From Bacteroides propionicigenes (GTDB taxonomy: Bacteria > Bacteroidota > Bacteroidia > Bacteroidales > Bacteroidaceae), in assembly GCF_018390535.1 (NCBI RefSeq), contig NZ_JAHBBW010000013.1:1-64000 (forward strand): a DNA stretch of 64,000 nucleotides, read 5' to 3'. The translations under genes and the position numbers were made by a program. Below are positions 55,544 to 63,719 of this stretch, one piece after another; within the stretch, counting starts at the first letter, position 1, and each line of letters begins with the position of its first letter. Under the pieces are notes generated by a model that saw nothing but the letters and a program-made list of their open reading frames with translations, was not told the origin of the DNA and did no database searches.

Positions 55544-58045
55544 ATGAAAAAACGACTTTTACTCTTCTTAACATTCTGCCTGGCACTAACTACGGTTCAA
55601 GCAGAAAACATCTGGCGTATCCACGAAAATGAACGGGAAACACCGTATCCGCAACAGGAGCACACCTTATATATAAACCCTTCGCCGCTACTGGTTCCCA
55701 AAAGCATGAAGCAATCGGACTTCCTGCAATTCCAACTATCCCGAAGCGAAAACTTCTCGGATGCAAGTAGCGTACTGTCCCAACCCAAACCTTGGTGTAT
55801 GTTCAATCCGCACAAAATATTGGAAAACGGCATATGGTACTGGCGCGTACGTTCAGTGAGCAAGGAAGGCAAAGAATTTCCTTGGAGCAAGACGTACAGC
55901 TTCACCGTAACCGGAGATATACCGCAATTCGTCACGCCCGAAGCCAACGTTTTTCTGAATAACATTCCCCAAACATACCCTCGCATCTATTGTTTCCTGA
56001 ACGACAATCTGAAAAAGGCTCGCAAGAAAGTACGCTCACATCCGGAATTCGAGAATATGATTGCCGATTCGCGCAATGCGCTCGGTTCAAACTATACCAA
56101 CGACACCAAGCCCTACAGGCAAATCACCCGTATGGCTGCCGAGTGCGACATCCTGAATACCGCCTACCAAATGTTGCAATTGGATGTTTATGCAGAAAAA
56201 ATGGTACAGAACGTACGCTGCCTGCTGGCAGTAGAACCCGACCGGAAAGTCATCGGCAATGACTTTAACGCAGGTGAGCTGATTTATATGTTAGCCTGTA
56301 CCTACGAGAACTGTTACGACCGCTTCAGCGCACAAGAGCGCAAACAGATGGAAAGCATCATCATGGATGTACTGTCACTCTACTATAAAAGCCACATTTT
56401 AGCGAACGAAGAAACCCATATCTTCGACAACCACTTCTGGCAGTTTGCTTTCCGCCACTTCATGCAAGCCGCATTAGTCATGTACGATAAATATCCGCTT
56501 GCCAAAGAATATCTGGAATACAGCTATGAACTGTGGACGGCGCGCGCCCCGGCATCCGGTTTCAATCGCGACGGCTCATGGCACAACGGTACAAGTTATT
56601 TCAGCGCCAACGCTGTTACCTTGTCCTATGTACCCGCCTTGTTCAGCTACCTGACAAATACGGACTTTATGCAGCACCCCTGGTATAAGAACGCCGGCAT
56701 CGGTATGCTGTACAGCTGGCAACCCAAATCACTGAGTGCCGGTTTCGGTGACGGACACGAGAAGAGCAATCCGAAGCCTCTGCGCATCCGCAGCGCCTTT
56801 GCCGACTTCATGGCACGTACCACCGGCGACCCTTATGCCACATGGTATTCGTCTATCAACAACCGTTATAAAGCGGAAACAGAAACCCGCCTCTACCGCA
56901 TGGCGTGTGGCAAGCAGCGTCCCCGACAAGCTGAACTGCCGTCGGATGCCCCCAAAGCCGTATGGTTCAAAGACACAGGCGAGATGATAGCCAACAGTAA
57001 CCTGAAAGACTATAAACATAACATCAGTCTCAGTTTCCGTTCCAGCCCGTTCGGATCCGGCAGCCACACGCATTCCAACCAAAACGCTTTCAACCTGCAC
57101 TACGGCGGAAAAGCCATTTATCATGCAGTAGGTCATTACATGAATTTTGCCGACCCACACAACCTGTTATCTTACCGCCATACACGCGCCCACAACACCA
57201 TATTAGTAGACGGTATCGGGCAACCGTTCACCACACGTGCCTATGGAAACATTGTCCGTATGTTCAACGGAGAGCATATATCCTATGCCTTGGGAGATGC
57301 CTCCAACGCCTATTGCGGCATCAGTGAATACCCCATGTGGCAAAAGAACTTTGCCAACCACAATCTTGAACAGTCGCGCGAAAACGGTTTCGGAGAAACT
57401 CCACTTAAGAAGTATCGCCGTCATATCTTCCTGTTGCATCCCAACATTGTAGTTATCTACGACGAGCTGGAAGCGGACAAAGCCGTAAGCTGGGATTGGT
57501 TGCTGCACAGTCCGGTTAAATTCCAAATAGACGAGGCAACAGCAACACTGACAACCCATAACAAAAGAGACAAATATACTTCTGTTGCCCGCCTGTTCAG
57601 CGAACAGAGATGCACCATCAGCCAAACAAACAAGTTTATAGCCGAGCCTAACAAAAAGATAGGTGTACGCGGTGAAGACTTTACCGCCCCCTGGTCGCTA
57701 ACAGCCAGCTACGAACCCTGCAAGATGAACCGTATTCTTACTATCATTCAAGTGGAAGCGAACGAAAACCAGATGGTAAACATAGAACGTACCGGCAACA
57801 ATTTCCAATGCGGTGACTGGACGATTGAAGCGGAATTGAATGCCAAACGTCCGGCAAGTTTGTACATCCGGAACAGCCGAACACAGGCAACCTTCAGCTA
57901 CGGAAAAGAAAAGCCGATGATAAACGGTAAGGTGTACGAAGGTAAAGAAAAAGATTTCTCTATCTTATACGATAGTTTTAACGGCAAATGGGCAGTACAA
58001 GAAATGAAGGACAGACCCGCACAGGTGACTGGAAGAGTAAGGTAG
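55544..58045 (+). CDS. Heparinase II/III-type polysaccharide lyase with DUF4962 (paralogue 4)
   Basis: 833 residues with a Sec signal ending TVQA, no lipobox, so probably periplasmic. The sequence closely follows the paralogue at 39209-41746: PYPQQEHTLYINPSPLLVP, WCMFNPHKILENGIWYWRVRSVSKEG, SWHNGTSYFSAN, SFRSSPFGSGSHTHSNQNAF, RAHNTILVDGIGQPFTTRAYGNIVRM and VVIYDELEADKAVSWDWLLHS. The two probably arose by duplication within the PUL and may differ in preferred chain length or sulfation pattern. It is the first gene of a unit that includes the 78-residue secreted protein 40 bp downstream. Confidence 0.86.
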   Translation: MKKRLLLFLTFCLALTTVQAENIWRIHENERETPYPQQEHTLYINPSPLLVPKSMKQSDFLQFQLSRSENFSDASSVLSQPKPWCMFNPHKILENGIWYWRVRSVSKEGKEFPWSKTYSFTVTGDIPQFVTPEANVFLNNIPQTYPRIYCFLNDNLKKARKKVRSHPEFENMIADSRNALGSNYTNDTKPYRQITRMAAECDILNTAYQMLQLDVYAEKMVQNVRCLLAVEPDRKVIGNDFNAGELIYMLACTYENCYDRFSAQERKQMESIIMDVLSLYYKSHILANEETHIFDNHFWQFAFRHFMQAALVMYDKYPLAKEYLEYSYELWTARAPASGFNRDGSWHNGTSYFSANAVTLSYVPALFSYLTNTDFMQHPWYKNAGIGMLYSWQPKSLSAGFGDGHEKSNPKPLRIRSAFADFMARTTGDPYATWYSSINNRYKAETETRLYRMACGKQRPRQAELPSDAPKAVWFKDTGEMIANSNLKDYKHNISLSFRSSPFGSGSHTHSNQNAFNLHYGGKAIYHAVGHYMNFADPHNLLSYRHTRAHNTILVDGIGQPFTTRAYGNIVRMFNGEHISYALGDASNAYCGISEYPMWQKNFANHNLEQSRENGFGETPLKKYRRHIFLLHPNIVVIYDELEADKAVSWDWLLHSPVKFQIDEATATLTTHNKRDKYTSVARLFSEQRCTISQTNKFIAEPNKKIGVRGEDFTAPWSLTASYEPCKMNRILTIIQVEANENQMVNIERTGNNFQCGDWTIEAELNAKRPASLYIRNSRTQATFSYGKEKPMINGKVYEGKEKDFSILYDSFNGKWAVQEMKDRPAQVTGRVR

Positions 58046-58085
58046 CAGGCTTATCTAAACACATATTTTATCAATTTATACAATC

Positions 58086-58322
58086 ATGAAAAAAAGACTT
58101 GTATCTCTAATAGCAGGACTCGGTTTGTCCTTTGCCCTCTATGCGCAGGAAAAACTGCCTGAGCATATAGAATGGGAAGGCAACGAGCCCAATGGTAAAA
58201 TGACATTGCTTCAAAACGGGAAACGTGTAAAATATACCTGCAAAGACGGTAAAGTAAAGGTTATATTGCCACAAGGGCTGAAAAATGAAGCATTGGCTTT
58301 CAGCTTCAAAGTAAAAAAGTAA
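58086..58322 (+). CDS. Small secreted protein resembling a lone GH29 C-terminal beta domain
   Basis: 78 residues with a Sec signal ending ALYAQ, then about 58 mature residues. The segment MTLLQNGKRVKYTCKDGKVKV followed by ILPQGLKNEALAFSFKVKK lines up with the C-terminal beta-sandwich of alpha-L-fucosidases. The next gene but for the gap, a GH29, ends FLASGEQVKWKQDESGLYIT ... YAYAFKVITK with the same alternation. It may be a remnant of a GH29 gene that lost its catalytic part, or a stand-alone binding module. It follows the lyase gene by 40 bp and is followed by a strong terminator. Function unknown. Confidence 0.75.
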   Translation: MKKRLVSLIAGLGLSFALYAQEKLPEHIEWEGNEPNGKMTLLQNGKRVKYTCKDGKVKVILPQGLKNEALAFSFKVKK

Positions 58323-58391
58323 CATTTTTTTGCTGTTTCCTGTATAAATACTACAATATTAAGTTTTCCTTAAACAGCATTGAACTTGTTT

Positions 58392-58499
58392 TCTACAGAA
58401 ATATAGTATTTTCAAACAGAGAAGAAGCCTATTAAAATGCCAATTTACTTATTTTGCCAACGTTAACCAATACTGTTGGCAAAATAAGTAAACTTTTTT
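58392..58499 (+). promoter_or_regulatory. PUL operator, site F (GH29-GH36 unit)
   Basis: Half-sites TCTACAGAA at 58392 and CAAACAGAG at 58413 are 21 bp apart, and AGAAGC follows the second. The expected -7 position, 68-70 bp on, holds TAAACTTT or AACTTTTT at 58489-58498, a poor TAnnTTTG match. This is the weakest of the six sites. Confidence 0.5.
58444..58499 (+). terminator. Strong terminator between the 78-residue gene and GH29
   Basis: A perfect 18-bp stem (58444-58461 with 58475-58492) with a 13-nt loop, followed by C and six T. It separates the lyase unit from the GH29 unit. Unusually it lies between the operator half-sites and the expected -7 of the next unit. Confidence 0.85.
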
Positions 58500-58525
58500 C
58501 AGTAAACCTTTTTAAAGTATAATCC

Positions 58526-60190
58526 ATGAACATCAAAACCCTACTTTTTGCACTCTCTTGCTGTACACTTACCGTCCAGGCACAGCATGACGACTTCGGT
58601 CAGGATGCCCTTATCAACCCAAGCGCGTCCACCTTCAACTTCGACATAGCATCAGGTCCCATAGAACCTACCGATGCCTCTATTGCAGCGCACTATCAAT
58701 GCCCCGAATGGTTTCGTGACGCCAAGTTCGGTATCTATATGCACTGGGGAGTCAATTCTATTCCGGGCTATGACGGCCATTACGGCAGATGGATGTACTG
58801 GTATCAGGAACCGGACTCAGGGCTACGCAAATATCCCATACTGGGATACAGGGCACATGCACCCAAAGTATACCAACATCACCTGAAAACTTACGGACAT
58901 CCTTCCAAATTCGGCTACAAAGACTTTATACCGATGTGGAAAGCCGACAAGTTCAATGCAGATTCACTGGCAGCCTTCTACAAAGAAATTGGTGCCAAAT
59001 TTATCGGTGTAATGGCTGTCCACCACGATAACTTCGACCTGTACGATTCAAGCCACCAACCTTGGAACTCTGTAAATATGGGTCCCAAACTGGACATTGT
59101 GGGTGCATGGCAGAAAGCATGCAAAAAGGCGGGCGTTCATTTTGCCATTTCCTCCCACCTCAGCAACTACTGCCATGAACATATGTTCTACCAGGGTACT
59201 AATGCCGACCCCGAAGGGTCCTATGCCGGAGTGCCTTATGATTATATGAATCCTGCCTACGAAGGTCTGTACGGCAAACGTACCCCGGACCGCATCATGC
59301 GACTGGAACCCGAATTCGCACAGTCATGGTACCTCAGAACCAAAGAGCTGATAGACAAATACGAACCCGAACTACTTTACTTCGACGGTCCGCTGCCTAA
59401 TGGCATCTATGGGCAACAACTGGCTGCGCATTTCTATAACAAGAACCTGTCGCGCAAAGGCATACAAAACGGTGTACTCACCATTAAGAGAGTGAGAGAA
59501 GGATATACACTGGACCGCGAATGTTCCGGCGTAGATGATTTGCAGAAAAATCCGTTCTTGGTAGATACGACGGTAAACCCCGGCTGGTTCTACATGGGAA
59601 ACTCGCTGAACATCAGCAAAGACGGTGGAGACGCAGGTATGGGTTCGGTTATTCAGGGAAAGACCAAAGACAAACTGCGCATGACTGCAGGACAGATTGT
59701 GGACAACCTCGTGGATATTGTCAGCAAAAACGGCAATATGATGCTCAATGTAGGATTGCGCGCAGACGGCAGCCTGCCCGAAACATTCCGGGACGAACTT
59801 GTAAAGATAGGCAACTGGCTGAAACTAAACGGTGAAGCCATCTACAATACCCGGCCTTTCAAGGTGTATGGTGAAGGAACATTCAGTATGAACGCTACGA
59901 CCGGTAAGAAAAAATATGCGGACTACCTGTATGCCTTCACCGCAAAAGACATACGTTTCACCACCAAGAAGAATACGATATACGTCCTTACGCTGGATTG
60001 GCCCGGAAACGGAAAAACCGTCAAGATACAAAACCTGAACAGCAAAGAAATAAAGAACATCAAATCCATCTCATTCCTTGCATCAGGAGAACAGGTGAAA
60101 TGGAAACAAGATGAAAGCGGATTGTATATCACAACTCCGTCCCAACCCATAGGAGAATACGCCTATGCTTTCAAAGTAATAACCAAATAA
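58526..60190 (+). CDS. GH29 alpha-L-fucosidase
   Basis: A retaining exo-fucosidase of 554 residues with a Sec signal ending TVQAQ. The (beta/alpha)8-like domain has the substrate-binding WFRDAKFGIYMHWGVNS, VHHDNFDLYDS and PELLYFDGPLPNG motifs; Asp287 in YFDG is the likely nucleophile. The C-terminal beta-sandwich ends at IGEYAYAFKV. The general acid of GH29 is variable and cannot be fixed here. It is probably periplasmic. It lies 11 bp before a GH36-like gene and is cotranscribed with it; together with GH95 it covers more than one fucose linkage. Confidence 0.92.
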   Translation: MNIKTLLFALSCCTLTVQAQHDDFGQDALINPSASTFNFDIASGPIEPTDASIAAHYQCPEWFRDAKFGIYMHWGVNSIPGYDGHYGRWMYWYQEPDSGLRKYPILGYRAHAPKVYQHHLKTYGHPSKFGYKDFIPMWKADKFNADSLAAFYKEIGAKFIGVMAVHHDNFDLYDSSHQPWNSVNMGPKLDIVGAWQKACKKAGVHFAISSHLSNYCHEHMFYQGTNADPEGSYAGVPYDYMNPAYEGLYGKRTPDRIMRLEPEFAQSWYLRTKELIDKYEPELLYFDGPLPNGIYGQQLAAHFYNKNLSRKGIQNGVLTIKRVREGYTLDRECSGVDDLQKNPFLVDTTVNPGWFYMGNSLNISKDGGDAGMGSVIQGKTKDKLRMTAGQIVDNLVDIVSKNGNMMLNVGLRADGSLPETFRDELVKIGNWLKLNGEAIYNTRPFKVYGEGTFSMNATTGKKKYADYLYAFTAKDIRFTTKKNTIYVLTLDWPGNGKTVKIQNLNSKEIKNIKSISFLASGEQVKWKQDESGLYITTPSQPIGEYAYAFKVITK

Positions 60191-60201
60191 ACATAATTCA
60201 T

Positions 60202-62493
60202 ATGAAATTTCTGATTACTATATTCCTTATTTTATCGGCTCTGATAGACATTTCCAATGCAAATGCCCAATCGGCAAGTATAGAAAATAATCTGCTCACC
60301 TTGCGAATACACAAGCAACAGGTTGCAGTAGAGAGTAAAAAGTGTCCTGACCTAAAAGTAAAAAACATACTTTTACCGGGACAAATAGTTTCCTCCGGGA
60401 AGGCAGAAACAACTGATAATTTGTGGGGAAAAGGACAATCATTAGAAGCTCATTACAACGACGGACGTAAGGTTACATTCACCCTATATGACAACAATCC
60501 CTTTCTCTACATCCATACGGTAGTAAAGAACGAATCAGGACAGGATATACGGGTGAATCGTCTGGAAATAGCATCCGTAGAAATGAGTATAGGTGAGATG
60601 AGCAAGCCGTTGAACACTTTGGGAAGTGGCGGATTTGCCCCTGCCCAACAGGCACAGGGAAGTTACACCTACACTCTATTAGCCGAGCCCGATAGCCGGC
60701 ATTCCATTCTAACTGCCTGGCTGACACAGAAACAAGGTATAGGATTAATGACTCCGAAGTTGGACAAAAGCAAGAAAACATACAAAGTAAAAGCCGAACT
60801 GGAATTCGGCAATTATTTGGTAAGAAACGGTAAAGAAAGAGACACCGATATCCTACTGATAGGCTTTTTCGAGGATGGAAGAGAAGGACTGGAATTATAT
60901 GGAGATTATCTTGCCAAAGCATATCGTATACAGCTACCGTCCAAACCGGAAATCTATTGTACTTGGTATCACCGTAACCTAAGCGGTTCAGGCGCTTCCA
61001 CCGAAAAACTATTATTGGAAAATGCCGATTTTGCAAGAAAAGAATTAGCTGCCTTCGGTCTGAACACATTCCAAATTGACGACCATTGGCAAAGTTCCAT
61101 GGAAATGCCCAAAACAGAATTGGGGACAGGCCCTTTAAAAACTTTTGCTGAAAATAATTCCAACTTCCCTTCAGGCATGGAACATACCGCAAAACATCTG
61201 GAAAAGAAAGGTTTTACTCCCGGGCTTTGGTTCATGCCTTTTTCCGGTGACGTACACAATCCGTATTTTCCTAAAGAAATCTTCGCGAAACACCGTTGGA
61301 CAGATACTCCTTATGAAGTAAAAAAATGGTCGGGGACCTGCATAGACGCCACAAGTCCGGCAGGTGAGATTTTTTTGCGGGAACGTTTTAAAAGAATCTA
61401 TAATTGGGGGTATCGCTATTACAAAATTGACGGATTGCACACCGGTGCACCTTCCGAAAACATCTATATAAACAGAAGCTATGATGGAATACCTGTTTAT
61501 GGAGATGCACGCCTTTACAATGATGAATACACTTTCACACAATGTTTCCGTAAAGGGCTTTCTATTTTAAAAGAAGAAGCTCCGGGCGTTTTCCTTTTAG
61601 GATGCGCCGCAACTCAGAACATGAGTTCTTTGGGGGCATCCTTCGGTATGGTGGATGCTATGCGTGTAGGCCCCGACAACGACGGTGCCATACAGGGAGT
61701 ATGGGGAAAAACCACAGCCGGAGCAGACTATGCAGGCAACCTATACTTCCTGCACAACAAAGTCTGGTACAACGATCCCGACCCTTACTTTGTACGCAAC
61801 TCCAACCCGTTAAACAAAACACGCTGGATGGTATCTTGGCAGGCTGTTTCAGGAGTAATGAACACTACCAGTATGCAATATTCCGAACTGGAGCCCGAAC
61901 GCTTGGACATAATAAAACGTGCACTGCCCACCCACAATCTGAATGCCCGTCCAATAGATATCCTTGAAAGTAATAAGCCTCAAATCTGGATGGTAAAAAA
62001 TGACAGGCTAATCGTCTTGGGGTTGTTCAACTGGAATGAACAAAGACACACAAAAATTGATTATGGTTTGGAACGAATGGGACTGAAGAGTTCTGAGAAC
62101 TACGAACTGTTCGACTTTTGGGACAATAAGTATTTAGGAAATATCAAAGGGAAACTTTCCCAAACACTGGACCCTGCATCCTGCAAAGTGTTGGCAGTAC
62201 GCCCAAGCAAGTCTCATCCACAGGTTATCAGCACATCCCGGCACATTACTCAAGGACTGATGGATATAAAAGAAGAATCATGGAATCCCGACAGACAAAT
62301 CCTATCCGGAACAAGTAAAGTTGTAAAAGGGGATAAATATGAACTACGTATTATAGTACCCGAAAAGTTCGCCATCAGAAGTGCAAAAAGTAATGGCGGC
62401 AAAATGTTTATCCAAAAGGAAGGAAAGCTGGTACGAGTGTCATTTATTCCTCAAAAATCCGGAACTATCAATTGGAATATAGAATTCAAATAA
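60202..62493 (+). CDS. GH36-like alpha-galactosidase (clan GH-D, melibiase type)
   Basis: 763 residues with a signal peptide ending NANAQ. An N-terminal beta-supersandwich (to about 250) is followed by a TIM barrel. The catalytic pair is Asp410 in YRYYKIDGLH (nucleophile, KxD motif) and Asp492 in RVGPD (acid/base, RxxxD). A C-terminal beta domain closes the protein. The retaining mechanism and exo-alpha-galactosidase activity are known for the clan; alpha-N-acetylgalactosaminidase activity also occurs and cannot be excluded. It follows GH29 by 11 bp and ends before a strong terminator. Confidence 0.86.
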   Translation: MKFLITIFLILSALIDISNANAQSASIENNLLTLRIHKQQVAVESKKCPDLKVKNILLPGQIVSSGKAETTDNLWGKGQSLEAHYNDGRKVTFTLYDNNPFLYIHTVVKNESGQDIRVNRLEIASVEMSIGEMSKPLNTLGSGGFAPAQQAQGSYTYTLLAEPDSRHSILTAWLTQKQGIGLMTPKLDKSKKTYKVKAELEFGNYLVRNGKERDTDILLIGFFEDGREGLELYGDYLAKAYRIQLPSKPEIYCTWYHRNLSGSGASTEKLLLENADFARKELAAFGLNTFQIDDHWQSSMEMPKTELGTGPLKTFAENNSNFPSGMEHTAKHLEKKGFTPGLWFMPFSGDVHNPYFPKEIFAKHRWTDTPYEVKKWSGTCIDATSPAGEIFLRERFKRIYNWGYRYYKIDGLHTGAPSENIYINRSYDGIPVYGDARLYNDEYTFTQCFRKGLSILKEEAPGVFLLGCAATQNMSSLGASFGMVDAMRVGPDNDGAIQGVWGKTTAGADYAGNLYFLHNKVWYNDPDPYFVRNSNPLNKTRWMVSWQAVSGVMNTTSMQYSELEPERLDIIKRALPTHNLNARPIDILESNKPQIWMVKNDRLIVLGLFNWNEQRHTKIDYGLERMGLKSSENYELFDFWDNKYLGNIKGKLSQTLDPASCKVLAVRPSKSHPQVISTSRHITQGLMDIKEESWNPDRQILSGTSKVVKGDKYELRIIVPEKFAIRSAKSNGGKMFIQKEGKLVRVSFIPQKSGTINWNIEFK

Positions 62494-62550
62494 CCCGCAT
62501 TAACATTGAATGCAGAACTTAAATCACAAATACAAATAATCCGCTTTTTG

Positions 62551-62650
62551 TCATCACTCATCACTTTTGCAGTTAACTGCCTATGAGTATGGGCATTTGC
62601 GAGTGATAAGAACCATTACGACGGTGACGACCCACAGCTGGTCGTCACCG
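62551..62650. repeat. Composite 3'-end element, copy 2
   Basis: Starts TCATCACTCATCACTTTT, with an inverted GAGTGATAAGAA at about 62601, and ends in a perfect GC-rich stem. It has the same plan as 21987-22094, including the GGnGTGACGACC...GGTCGTCAC hairpin core. It lies directly after the last PUL gene. Confidence 0.75.
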
Positions 62651-62658
62651 TTTTTTTT
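62622..62658 (+). terminator. Terminator of the GH29-GH36 unit
   Basis: CGGTGACGACC and GGTCGTCACCG form a perfect 11-bp stem with a 7-nt loop, followed by eight T. It ends 18 bp before the convergent HU-like gene stop. Confidence 0.92.
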
Positions 62659-62675
62659 GCGTCTTTCTTACGATA

Positions 62676-63296
62676 TTATGCTGTAACTTCCTTATTCACA
62701 GCCCTTACATACACCTTATGCGACCCTTGTCCCAATGTTGTTAAAATACCTTTTTCCACCAACAAATTGAGGTCGTTCAGCGCTTTATTCTTCAAAAGCC
62801 CCGTAATTCCGCTGTAATCCTTGCGGGTAATGAACGGATTCGCCTCCAAAAACACGCACAGGCGGCGGTAACGTTCCGCACTGCTGATGTCCGCACTATG
62901 CCGGAAACCGTACCCTGCCCTGACACGTTCCACAAATCCCGCACACTGTTTGCGGAAACCGGGAGATACACGGAAATGCACCTTGCCGAAGAATACCGTC
63001 TGCGCATGGATTTCTTTTTTGTCCATGACGGGACGCGCCGCCAGTCCCGCCGAGAAATGCCCCATATCTCCCAACTGCACATGATGCCCTTCGGACAGGT
63101 AGTAGGAGATGCGGTCTTCCAATGCCGCCAGCAGTCCCTCGATGTCTCCGGGGGTGAAGCTGGTTGCCTGCGATATGTCGCTAATCAGACGTTTCGTGGT
63201 GATAGTACCCTTGTTCACGATGCGGGGATACATGGGTTGTAACTCGCCGTCCCCTTTCGGGTTGGGCTTTCTTTGGAAGTCATACTCTGCTGCCAT
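62676..63296 (-). CDS. HU-family DNA-binding protein with C-terminal helical domain
   Basis: 206 residues. Residues about 25-125 resemble the Bacteroides HU/IHF-like fold: TTKRLISDISQATSFTPGDIEGLLAALEDRISYYLSEG, then GHHVQLGDMGHFSAGLAARPV, in which Gly-rich turns replace the usual arm. A Lys/Arg-rich stretch follows, and the C-terminal ~75 residues look like a winged-helix unit (ITRKDYSGITGLLKNKALNDLNLLVEKG). Such proteins occur in many copies in Bacteroides, often next to VirE-N-like genes, as here. They bind DNA; specific targets are unknown. Confidence 0.85.
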   Translation of the reverse strand: MAAEYDFQRKPNPKGDGELQPMYPRIVNKGTITTKRLISDISQATSFTPGDIEGLLAALEDRISYYLSEGHHVQLGDMGHFSAGLAARPVMDKKEIHAQTVFFGKVHFRVSPGFRKQCAGFVERVRAGYGFRHSADISSAERYRRLCVFLEANPFITRKDYSGITGLLKNKALNDLNLLVEKGILTTLGQGSHKVYVRAVNKEVTA

Positions 63297-63406
63297 TGTT
63301 CTTTTTGTTTTTAGTTTCTATTTCTAAAATCGCACCGTTGGTTTTCTACGTCAGCCTCATCGAAAATGCCGGTATGCCTATGGCAAAACCCCGATATGCT
63401 TATAAC

Positions 63407-63506
63407 AAAACCTCGTTTTGCAGTTGCGGGCTCTCCGGTTGGCAGTTGCGGGCCGTCGGGCACGCAGTTGGAGGCTCTTCGGCCCGCAATTGGAAAACGA
63501 GGTTTT
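63407..63506. repeat. Palindromic element, copy B, diverged
   Basis: The arms start AAAACCTCGTTTTGCAGTTG and end with the reverse complement (63407-63431 with 63482-63506, two mismatches). The interior carries several GCAGTTGnGGGC units. It shares the outer sequence and left flank with 22288-22383. The surrounding 63297-63719 holds no gene I can support. Confidence 0.82.
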
Positions 63507-63719
63507 AGTACTTGTAAAGATACAAAATCCACAAGGCAAAGTCAAGTTTCAGACGATATATTTTTCAATTTTTCTTATTTATTTCCGGTGACGGGCAAGG
63601 AGGATAATTCTCAAAACAAAAGGACGTATTTACTTGCTTTCAGCCCATTTTATGCGTACCTTGCAGACGCTAAGAGAGACGCTCTTATCCTCAACAATTT
63701 TCAAAACAAACAACATCGG

